From Dichetophora obliterata (taxonomy: Eukaryota; Arthropoda; Insecta; Diptera; Sciomyzidae): a stretch of DNA of 64,000 nucleotides. Positions 34,141 through 43,520 of the stretch are shown here, piece by piece. The DNA lies in the NCBI GenBank assembly GCA_963920525.1, contig OY986435.1, forward strand, positions 263,440,962 through 263,504,961, written 5' to 3'. Below the pieces are notes generated by a model. That model was not told the origin of the DNA, ran no database searches, and worked only from the letters and a program-made list of their open reading frames with translations. A program made the translations under genes and the position numbers. How positions within the stretch are numbered: the stretch's first letter is position 1; each line of letters opens with the position of its first letter.

Positions 34141-34289
34141 AATGAATGATACGATTGTCTACCACGAAACCCACACGCAAAAAAAGCTTTATTTATATAT
34201 TACAGATTTTTATAAACTAGCGTTTGTAGAATGTATAAAGTTACGAATTCAAAAATTTTTTCTTGCGGCCAACATTACAAACGTTTGTA

Positions 34290-35095
34290 CAAAACATTTG
34301 TACATTTATTTATTTTTATTTAATTTAATTATAATGTTCACATATAAGACAAAGTCTTTTAAATGCAGTAAGAAAATAACAAATAGTTAAAACCAACAAA
34401 TAAATAAAAATAAAAATTTTAAATTACTTAATTTAAATTAAAAAAAATTGTAAGCAACGACTAAATTTAACTTCAAATTTTAAATTTAAGTTATAATCAT
34501 CAAACAAATGCGTTTGACTCAAGAAATTAAATTAAGTTATAAGCTTACATTTAAACAATAAATTATAATTGAATTGAATTTAGACTTATCTATAAATTAC
34601 CTTATAAGATAACATTAAGATAACATTAATAAAATATAAAATAGAAAACAGAAGATAGATAGTATCAAGAAAAGTGTTGGAATATTACATGCTTAAAGTT
34701 GTACTTATTTCGGATACTTTTGATTCTTGAAGGTAGCGAATTCCACATTCTGATAGCGTTCACAAAAAAGAGTCTGTTAGAGTTCACAAAATTGTATACA
34801 GGGATTACAAGGTTCATATATCTGGTCGATCTACAAAACTGTTACTTATTAAATAAGTAATTAGGAAGTTGTGTATTAATCAAGTTATGCAAAAAAACAC
34901 AGTTTCTAGCATTCAAATAATTGAAAATATTGCAACCAAGAACTCGATTGCTCAAATGACATATACAGTCAAACATTTGAAGGCCATAAACGTATCTGAC
35001 AGCATTATTAAATACATATTGTAACTTAAGCTTTGACCTAGAATCAAGCTTACTGTAAACAACTACTGAGTAGAAACATCTGAAACAACAATAAA
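34290..35095 (-). pseudogene. LINE ORF2 C-terminal fragment plus 3' UTR
   Basis: Minus-strand frame 35070-34665: VVVYSKLDSRSKLKLQYVFN, AVRYVYGLQMFD, then FFVNAIRMWNSLPSRIKSIR and a TGA at 34667-34665. It has one in-frame TAA in the middle (after PNYLFNK). The block matches the end of the intact ORF2 (FFVNSIRLWNSLPP). Sequence down to about 34290 is A/T-rich 3' UTR. The 5' part is absent. Confidence 0.75.
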
Positions 35096-35099
35096 TAAG

Positions 35100-35452
35100 A
35101 AGTAAAAAAAAAATTTAAGAAAAGAAGCTTTTACTTAAAAAAGACGTGAATTAAAAGGAAAAAATAAATTTAAGTGACATTTGTCATATATGTATAGAGT
35201 AGGTATATTTTAGGTGCACAAGAACCCCTCTCTTGGTTGCTCATCATCATAATATAAGCGTACGTAAATTGGTAAGTTCTAAGGACTTATATGAATTTCG
35301 AATTTTTCAAATACATTTATATTTAAAAGCTTGAGGCACTGATGTCCGCGATCCATTATACAGGTTAACTACACAATATCAGTGCAAAATATAAATGTAT
35401 TTGAAAAATTCTAAATTTATATAAGTCCTTAAAACTGACCAATTTACATACG
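35100..35452. repeat. Snapback repeat, copy 2, with both arms
   Basis: The left arm (35239-35335) includes GTACGTAAATTGGTAAGTTC and TTTTTCAAATACATTTATAT. The right arm (35388-35452) carries ATATAAATGTATTTGAAAAA and CCAATTTACATACGC in inverted order. The 44-bp loop (GTCCGCGATCCATTATACAG, then GTTAACTACACAAT) is inverted relative to copy 1 at 8180-8219. Truncated on the right by the LINE at 35453. Confidence 0.8.
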
Positions 35453-36602
35453 CTTATGTTATGACCGGAATATATATTTATATTACCGGAAAAACGGCAC
35501 AACGCCTTACGGCGGCAGGCAACATGCACATTCAAAATTTTGGGTACAATCGGAAAGGAACTACTTAGTACCACAGACTACATGGTGCCTCGCACGATAG
35601 TCAATTCCAAAGCACGAACTCTTCTGGGACCAAATGACTGGTGCAAAGGTACAGAACAAGCAAAGCAGGCGGTCAACATATTTACAGACGGCTCCAAAAT
35701 GCCTACGGGGGTAGGTGCGGCGGTGTATTGCGCAGAGCCTAATATAAGGCAGCCATATAAACTGCAACATCTTCCAGGCGGAAATATTTGCCATAAGGAA
35801 GGCTGCTGAGATAGCCCTCAGCAAGGACACACAACACTCTTACATCAACATTTTCGTTGACAGTCAAGCGGCGATCAAATCCATGCGCTCCGCTAGCATC
35901 AAGTCCAAAAGTGTCTTAGCTGGCAGGGATGCACTATGCGCTTCGAAGAGAGTGCGCATCTACTGGGTCCCTAGCCACCAGGGCATTGAGGGAAACAAGA
36001 TGGATTAGCAAAGGAAGACGCCGGGCTGGAATCAGAACTCGCAGAACATGTACTTACTCCGCTACAAGAGTTGTACAGGAACCTCGAAAGAAGAGCCACA
36101 CTAGCAGTGAATCGTATATGGAGCGATACGACATCGTGCAAGATCTCGAAAATCATGTGCAATGCACAATGCGAAAAACGAACTCTGTTCATCTTGGCAC
36201 GCCCGCGCAAAGATTGCAGGACACTAGTGGGCATGCTCACTGGTCATTGCATGACGGCAGCCCACGCGAGGAAGCTTGGCATCACCACGGATGACAACTG
36301 CAGGAAGTGCAAGGAACCGGGCACAGTGGAGACCCTGGAGCACCTACTATGCACATGCCCCGCCCTACTTAGATAAAGACTAAAATACCCAGGCTCATCG
36401 ACATTCCCGTCGCTTAAAGATGTAGCCAGGGTGTCACTGGAATCCCTCCTATGGTTTGCGAACTCAACGCAAATCTTTAAAGATTTTTAAATAAACACAA
36501 AGGTTCCTTTTGTTCGCTACCGGTACCACTAAGGATCTGAATTGGTCGATGTGAGCCTTCACGAAGGCATCCGGTTTAACCTAACCTAACCTAACCTAAC
36601 CT
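35453..36602 (+). pseudogene. LINE ORF2 RNase H and zinc-finger end (I/LOA-like), (CCTAA)n tail
   Basis: 5'-truncated LINE with the RNase H domain found in I/LOA/Nimb-type elements. IFTDGSKM holds the first catalytic Asp (about 35680-35704), IFVDSQAAIKSM the later Asp (about 35850) and YWVPSHQGIEGN the distal block (about 35962-35997). They are split by two frameshifts. The C-terminal frame (36071-36376) has QCEKRTLFILARPRKDCRTL, GMLTGHC and the CRKCKEPGTVETLEHLLCTC zinc finger, ending LLR. The 3' UTR ends in (CCTAA)n at about 36578-36602. It sits in the right arm of the snapback/minisatellite repeat. Confidence 0.8.
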
Positions 36603-36900
36603 ATTTTTTACTATTTAGTCTTAAAGGCTTATTATTAACAGCTTTTATTTTCAAAACTTAGCAAATACTACAGTATTTTATTTTTTAGACAATTAACCTT
36701 ATTACAGTTTTAACAATATTTAAATAAAAGCTTATTGAAAAAAATTTTTTTGACTTTTTATTTATTATTGATTTGTGGGCGATAAAAGGGGGCGTGGCAA
36801 AAAGTTTATCATAATATTGCATTGTCAGCAAACTAACATTTGAATGTTAAATTTTAGCTTAATCGGATACCAACAAGTTTGCAAAATTGCGAAAAATAGT
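36603..36900 (-). repeat. Minisatellite-bearing repeat, inverted copy
   Basis: Inverted relative to 7240-7990: it shares TTAGTCTTAAAGGCTTATTA, the GTGGGCGATAAAAGGGGGCG block and TTAATCGGATACCAACAAG. It ends in (CATA)n at about 36905-36968. Confidence 0.7.
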
Positions 36901-37215
36901 TTGCAAGTTTTGACGGACATACATACATACATACGAGAATACATACGAGCATACATACATACATACATGTATCAGCATCAGCCCAGTGGGCAAAAGCAGG
37001 TCTTTGAAGCGCTTCTAGCAGGCCATCATATGGATTTCTTAGCCCTTCTGTGCTCGTTTCCAAGCCCATAAGCTTTTTTATATGAAACGAGAAAATTTTC
37101 TAGGCCTTCCGCTCTCGCGACTCTAAAGAAGCCTGCTAGAAGCCCTTCTTTAGAATGTACATTAGAAAGAAAAGCAATATAAATATCAACTTGGAATAAA
37201 AAACTTTTGACAAAT

Positions 37216-37280
37216 TCCAGATTTGAACCAGCGTCCTCTCAGCTGGCGGTTTGGCATCTCACCCACTCGTCCACCTCAGT
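37216..37280 (-). repeat. tRNA-like sequence (SINE head or tRNA pseudogene)
   Basis: On the minus strand GTGGACGAGTGGGTGAGATG resembles a Ser/Leu-type D arm/A box, and CGCTGGTTCAAATCTGG a T arm/B box. The acceptor ends do not pair, so it is not a functional tRNA gene. Two more T-arm-like stretches on the plus strand followed by A runs lie at about 37340-37370 (ACGGGTTCGCAACCC) and 37548-37572 (CTGGGTTCGCGTCCC). Confidence 0.45.
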
Positions 37281-37817
37281 TGTTAATAAACTTCAGCTTA
37301 TTTTGCATCATTACAAATGAAAGTAAGTTTTCGGGAGCACGGGTTCGCAACCCAGCTCGGCCCAAAAAAAAATTTTTTTATGTATTTTTTTAAAATCTAC
37401 ATTTTTTTACAAATTTTTCTGTCCATTTAAAAAATTTTTTGGAATTTTTTTGTAAATTTCTTCATACAAAAATAATAGAAAAGACTTAGAATTTTTCCAT
37501 ATAAAAGTTTTCATATAATGTGATATGCAATGTGTTAGATTTCGGAGACCTGGGTTCGCGTCCCGACGCGGACAAAAAAAAATAATTTTTTTTTATTTTT
37601 TCTTAAAGATTTGATTTTTTTTAACTGATCTAATCATATATAATTTTTTAAAAATTTTTTAAAATTTTTTTTTATATAAAATAACAGGAAAAGACTCCAA
37701 ACCTTCAAAAGGTAGGCCTTACAGAAGCACTCATCAATGCAGCGATCATGGAAGGTATATTGACGCCAATAAGAGCACTACTAGCATTCATTCTTTTGCG
37801 TATCGCTAGCTAAAATG

Positions 37818-38718
37818 CCCACTGGGAGCATCAGCATCAGTATTCGTGGAATAGTAATTCAATCGAAGCCGTTCATTAAATATCTCGTTGTAATGATCGA
37901 TTCCAGACTGTCATTTTAGCAACATATACAGTACGCACACAGGAAAGCATCCGAAGCATGTCTGTCGCTATCTAGAATAATGCCGAACACAAGAGGCCCC
38001 AAACAAGCACGACGAACACTGCTCCTCAACGTAGTGCGATCTACTATGATGTATGGTGCGACTGTATGGTCCACAGCGATGAAAACGAAGTCCTACCGAC
38101 ACGGAATAGAGTCAGTTTAGAGACTTGGCGCTCTCAGCGTCTGCTGCAGCTTCAGAACGGTATCCGGAAATGCAGCACTGGTTCTAGCTAGCACAATCCC
38201 TATTGACCTTCTCGTGAAAAAAGCGCTACTCACACCTGGTAGCGAAAGCACATCAGCTAATAAAAAAACTCGCTAGAGAGAGAAGCTTGCTAAAATGGCA
38301 AGACCGCTGGGATAGTTCAGAGAAGGGTCGGTGGACCTACCAGCTCATCCCTAGCCTAACCGAGTGGTATGGCAGAAGCCACGGCTCAGTGAACTTCTAC
38401 CTTACACAGATATTGAGCGGACATGGTTGCTTCAGGGCTTACCTCCACTCGTATAAACACGCGATCGATCCTTACTGCACTAATTGCACAGGAAACACGC
38501 TGCAAGACGCGGCGTACGTTCTTTTTGTGTGTCCCATGTTCCATAACGCCAGACTTGAGGCTTCGGCCTGTCTTGGCGAAACGTTAACACAGCAAAATAT
38601 GGTTTCTCTTATGCTAAAGAGCGAAGAGAACTGGTCGATGGTTAGCACCCTGGCTAGAAAAATAACCGAAGAGCTGCGAAGAGTTGAGCGCACGCAAGAC
38701 AGAGGTAAAGGTCGTTGA
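37818..38718 (+). pseudogene. R1-clade LINE ORF2 C-terminal part
   Basis: 5'-truncated. The frame reads FIKYLVVMIDSRLSF, HRKASEACLSLSRIMPN, RRTLLLNVVRSTMMYGATVW, the thumb region of R1-type reverse transcriptases, with breaks near 38110-38280. The open frame 38287-38718 continues LKWQDRWDSSEKGRWTYQLI, HGSVNFYLTQILSGHGCFRA and CTNCTGNTLQDAAYVLFVCP, the R1-type CCHC-like zinc finger, and ends at 38716-38718. R1 elements normally target 28S rDNA; no rDNA is next to this copy, so it is a dispersed R1 relative. The catalytic YADD is absent. Confidence 0.85.
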
Positions 38719-38864
38719 CCCGACACAGTAGATCCCGGCAGTAGCCAAACAGTTTCCAACCTAGTGCTGTACCCAAGCCCCGCGAAGTTATGCTTTACGG
38801 CATTTCCACTTGCACGGTGAGGCCTTCTGCAGATTCCCCCTTCGCAAATAAAATAAAAAAAAAA

Positions 38865-39470
38865 CATACATGCATACAAACATACAGACAAACATACATA
38901 CATACGAATGAAGCTAGTTATAATCAGCTTATAATCAGCCCCGTAGTTTTGAATATATAGAATTTTTATTTAATTGTGGGCGGTAAAAGGGGGTGTGACA
39001 TAATTTTTTCCAGAACCATCTTCTACTTGAAGGAAATTAACTGCCATAATTTTAACTGAATCAGCCCCGTAGTTTTGTAGATATAGTATTTTTATTGATT
39101 TGTGGGCGGTAAAAGAGGGTGTCGCCAAATGCTGTTCATAAACCCCATGCTTTATTTGATGAAACTTCACTGTTTAAATTTCATCTGAATCAGTCCCGTA
39201 GTTTTGGAGATATAGCATTTTTATGGATTTGTGGGTGGTAAAAAGGGGAGTTGCAAAAATGTTTCTTAATCAGCCTCTACTCGAAGGAAATTTACTGCTT
39301 AAATTTCAGCTGAATCGGCCTAGTAGTTTTAGAGATATATCATTTTTATTGATTTGTGGGCGGTAAAAGAGGGTGTGGCAAAAAATTTTATCATAATATT
39401 GCATTGTCACTTGACTTACATATGTATGTTAAATTTCAGCTTAATCGGATACCAACAAGTTGCCGAAAAA
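38865..39470 (-). repeat. Minisatellite-bearing repeat, inverted copy with four units
   Basis: Starts with (CATA)n at 38866-38908. Four units of about 125 bp follow, each with GTGGGCGGTAAAAGAGGGTG-type motifs (near 38977, 39105, 39230, 39355) and CTGAATCAGCCCCGTAGTTT. It ends with TTAATCGGATACCAACAAGT at about 39440, matching 7295-7310 inverted. Confidence 0.8.
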
Positions 39471-39700
39471 TGGCTTACACGTCCCTCCAGGAAATGGAGA
39501 CATTCCCGGATATAAACAGGAAACATTCCATGGAATGTAGGAAGCATTCCCTTCCGTCGGACACTCCATGTCTTTTTTATTATAGCATGTCATTAAAGGG
39601 AAACATTCCTCTCCGCTGGCTTAAAAAGTGAATTGGAAGCAGTCCTCTCCCCTGTTTTAAAAAATTAATGTGGAAATATTCTTCTCCTTTGTTATGAAAA

Positions 39701-39769
39701 TGCCCGGCCAGGATTTGAGCCCGAGACCACTGAGCGACAGTCAAGCGCGCTACCACTAGACTATCGAAT
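39701..39769 (-). repeat. tRNA-like sequence (SINE head or tRNA pseudogene)
   Basis: Minus strand: TAGTCTAGTGGTAGCGCGC fits an A box and GGGCTCAAATCCTGGCC a B box, 30-odd bases apart. The acceptor stem does not pair and the T stem is weak. The preceding stretch 39490-39690 carries several GGAA(G/A)CATTCC-type motifs and could be the body of a SINE. Confidence 0.45.
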
Positions 39770-40014
39770 TCTATAATAAGCGGTTAGGAAACAATGACAT
39801 TTTTATTTTCTGTTGTCATTGCTTGACAATAAGTAAAAGTTTCCACATGCATTCTTAAAGAAGTGGTTTGGAAACAACATAAATACAAAACTACACTTAA
39901 GCTTCCGAAAGAACGGTGGGGAATGTTTCTTTATCACTTTTAGATGGAAGCCTTCGGGTTTTTATCTGGAGGGGTTTTGAGGACATACATACATACATAC
40001 ATACATACATGCAT

Positions 40015-40425
40015 TTAAACGAAGCAAGTTAAATAAAAGCTTATAAAAAGATCTAATAAACTTGGAGTAGCATTAATTGCATAGCGCGTAGGTAAACTGA
40101 TATTTACTATTTGGAGACCAACTTCAGTCAAACGATCAATAAAATTACCAACAAGACTATCCTCAAATAAAACATTTATATTTAAATCACCACACAAAAC
40201 GAAGTGATCATAGTCAATTGCACAATTCAACAATATAGCAAACAATTGCTCTAAACAACAATTACGATTGCAACACCCCCGCCTCTTTTAACAATTCGAT
40301 CATTTCGAAAAAGCTTATAGTTCCGTATATTCAAACATTCTACTAATAGCCTCTGTTTGTATTGTATTTTTACGAGTATTTTATTTGTAATTTTATCCAA
40401 AATATTTTTTGGGTGCATGAAAGCA
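40015..40425 (-). pseudogene. LINE endonuclease fragment
   Basis: Minus strand. Near 40330-40255 it reads IRNYKLFRNDRIVKRGGGVAIV, the GGVA block of APE endonucleases. In another frame, 40245-40015 reads DYDHFVLCGDLNINVLFEDS, PTRYAINATPSLLDLFI, including the GDxN and SLLDL motifs. A frameshift separates the two. A minisatellite occupies the position where the N-terminal half should be. Confidence 0.7.
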
Positions 40426-40427
40426 AC

Positions 40428-40604
40428 GTGAACCCGTGTGCACGTGAACACGTGAACCCTTGAACACGTGAATCTGTGAACACGTGAGCCCGTGAACACG
40501 TGAACCCGTGAACACGTGAAGCCGCGAACACGTGAACCCGTAGAACCCGTGAACCCGTGAACACGTGAACCCTTGAACACGTGAATCCGTGAACACGTGA
40601 GCCC
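40428..40604 (+). repeat. 8-bp minisatellite with 16- and 48-bp higher-order structure
   Basis: 22 units alternating GTGAACAC and GTGAACCC with few variants; one unit (GTAGAACCC) has an extra base. A six-unit block of 48 bp (40444-40491) is repeated at 40557-40604 with a single difference. The array is rich in CACGTG. Because the unit is 8 bp it is open in several frames, which is not evidence for a protein. Confidence 0.95.
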
Positions 40605-40795
40605 ATCTTTACGTGAAAATGGGAGAGCTCTAGTTTATATATTCGATCTTATTAAAATTTTACACGAATTTTTTTTTTCATCCATTTGCGCAGTTTGAGC
40701 CCTTGGGACGCTCCATGAAGTGTTTGGAAACTTTTTCCATACTTATTTGTATAAGTATGCACTCCACTCCACAACTCCACTCTAGTGCACATTCA

Positions 40796-41035
40796 TGGAC
40801 ATATTGTACTTTTACCAATAAATTCTTTATTTATTAACATGTTTTTAGTTTCCAAACATAGAAGCCTTCTTACGTGACATATTTTCATTTTGCAATCCAA
40901 AATTTTTTTGGAAGTAATAGTTTTTAAATTTGCAGATATGTGGACATATTGTACTTTTTTTACAATAAATTCATTACTTATAAACACTTTTTTACTTACC
41001 ATACAGAGGAGCTTTCTTACGCGACATATTTGAGA
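40796..41035 (+). repeat. Two-copy direct repeat, period about 146 bp
   Basis: GGACATATTGTACTTTT, AATAAATTC, CATA.AG and CTTTCTTACGCGACATATTT-type blocks occur at 40796-40882 and 40942-41028. Confidence 0.75.
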
Positions 41036-41319
41036 AATTTAAAGCTAATTAGGGAAAATATAATCTCTATCCATTGTGCCAATATTTAAATGAAATAACG
41101 ACAAATTAAAAAATATTTCAATACAAAAACTTTTGTCCACATATGTGAACATTTTACCCGAAGAGTTTAAAGTATCACCTACGAGGACACAAAACTAGCC
41201 TAGTTTTGAAGTTATTTTATCTACATGTATAAAAAATAAATAAAAAAGGGTTATTTATTTGAATAGCCAAAGGTTAAACTGAAGAAAAGCTCCGATGTTA
41301 AGAAGTATTACACTAAGAA

Positions 41320-41505
41320 AATGAACGTTAGTTAAAAAAGGGTAGAAAGGGCGTGGCAAAAACTAAGTACGTTACAATTTAATCTAGGATGTACTCAATA
41401 AAAATACCATATTTAATCGAAATCTGTTGAGCTGTTTAGATTTGTATAAAGGTAAAAAAAAAACAAACAAACAATTTTTTTTTGGTATAGATACTTTTTA
41501 TGTTG
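41320..41505 (-). mobile_element. Helentron-like terminal fragment
   Basis: The minus strand carries GTTTGTTTG, CCTTTATACAAATCTAAACA, GCTCAACAGATTT and CTTAGTTTTTGCCACGCCC, in the same order as 14465-14600 on the plus strand. Confidence 0.6.
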
Positions 41506-41509
41506 AGAA

Positions 41510-43515
41510 TAAAGAATTTAGAATTAATACAACTAGCAAATTTAATTGAATAATTAAAATTAATTTAATTTAATATCCTAATCAGTTCGGTGTGCAAATA
41601 CAATAATTTTTGTTGTGCTGCACTCAAAAAGTTGTCGCTGAGTTTAATTATTTTTTTAATTGACTATTTGTGGCTTAATAACGGCTAATTTGGCTTAATA
41701 ACAGTGCAGCCAGCTCGTGGCGGTTGCAACGCAATTTTGTTAATATCTGGATGAAATTATTTTTTATTGATATGCTAATGAAACCACGTTGAATGCGAAA
41801 TAAGTGCCCAAAGCAAACATTAAAAAAGCGTAAAGCAACAAATTAATAAAACAGCGAAATCGATCAAGCATTCCAAAGTAGAGAGTGTAAACAAACTCAT
41901 ACTAATGCACAAAAAAATATATTTCAATTGTGTGTGCAATTTTTGTAAAATATACAAAATGTTTTAATGCAAACAAAATATGCTAAAACAGCAGCATTGG
42001 AATAAAAAGAAAAACAAAAACTCTATAACAAATAAAACTGCTTATTAATGCAACAAGTGTGCATAATAAATTGGAATTATAGAATAATTAAAACAAATTC
42101 AGCAATTTCAACAATAAAGTGTAGTGGTTAATAAAACAAAACGCACCCAACATAAATTTCAATGAAACAAGAATTTTAGTAAAGTGCTGAAAAACAACGA
42201 ACCGTCAATTTAACCCAAAAATAACAAAAACAGTCAAAATAGCTACGCTTTCAGGTCATACAGAGTTCTTATGCACGCATAGTTTCTCCTCCAAAGCAAA
42301 CACGTTAAAGTTCTATTCTATGTATAAGTCAGCCTTAATTAAACAGAAAAATTCTGCTATGCATCTTAATTTTAGTTCTGGTCTTCTGGATCGTTCTATC
42401 TATAAAGCATGTTTTTCCTCAACACAGCTAAAGCTTTTTATGCGCTATTTTTTCTCATAATAAAAACAACAACAAAAAATAACTACCAAAAAATATGCGA
42501 AGCGTAACTCTATCTTCCAAGTTTTTTAACAACTCATTTTGCAGTGTTTAATAATATTTTTTTTTCGTTTTTTAGTGAAACTTAAGATGTTTTTAGTTTT
42601 TACTGTTAAAGTTAGTGTATCTAATTTTCATTAACTTTATTAAGTATAAAAATGCATGGGGGTCTTGTTTTTGTTTTTGCTGTCTTTAATAACGTGTGCA
42701 ACGAACCAAGAAAACTATTTGACATAACGCAGTTACGAGTTTTTATATAATTTTTTTTTTGTTTTAGTTATGACGAACTTAACACATGTTGATAATGTTG
42801 CTTAAATGCTAGTCTTTAACCCAATTATATTTTTTCCCACTTTTTTTCTTTCACTTATTTCATGGTTCTATGAAATAGTAAATTTTTTCAACATAATTTC
42901 TATGGAAAGTTTTAAGTTTATTTCTTCTTAACGATGCGTTAAGTTTGACATAATTTAATTTTTTTTATAGGTACATATTTGGGCAGCATGTAAAAAGTTA
43001 AACAATTATAAAAGAAAAATCTTTCGAAACTTTTTATTTCTTTTAATACCGTGAAGTTGAGTCTGAACTTTGCTATAAGTCGGAATTTTAAGTAATAATT
43101 TTGATCTAAAATAAGACAGGAAGTAATATTCTCAGGTTGGATAATTGAATTAATACGCTTTGACTATTTAACAGCAGCATTTTTACCAATTCTTGTGTTA
43201 CAACAGTGTTAAAGGAATGGAATATTCGTACTATAAAACTTTTTGATCTTTAAACTTTTTTAATACTTTAAGTACATCATTAATTTTGATAAACAGCAAG
43301 TTACATTTGAAAAGGAAACTTGAAAAAATTTTTAAAATGTATCTTAGAAGTGAAGTATTTATGAGCATTAAAACTTTTCTAAAGCTATGAGTTATTTCTT
43401 AAACAATTATACAGAAAACACAGAAAACACTATTTAAGCCGGTAAAATAATCGTTGAGTGAACTTTATAAGACTATTTCAACAAACGCGTATTTTATCCT
43501 ATATATTATCCTATA
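41510..43515. other. Low-copy AT-rich DNA, possible untranslated host exon
   Basis: No repeat relationship was seen within the window. The part 41580-42260 is A-rich on the plus strand with many CAA/AACAAA motifs, like fly 5' leader exons, and ends CTTTCAG followed by GTCATA, a weak donor-like junction at about 42254-42255. There is no open frame of note. Speculative. Confidence 0.25.
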
Positions 43516-43520
43516 TATAT

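Noticed and set aside
36576..36602. Interstitial telomere repeat
   Set aside because: It directly follows a LINE 3' UTR and is only about five units, so it is best read as the LINE tail.
37216..37280. Functional tRNA gene
   Set aside because: A and B boxes are present but the acceptor stem does not pair; treated as SINE head or pseudogene.
40251..40606. Open frames of SRVHGFT-type repeats
   Set aside because: They translate the 8-bp minisatellite; the real coding remnant is the adjacent LINE endonuclease.
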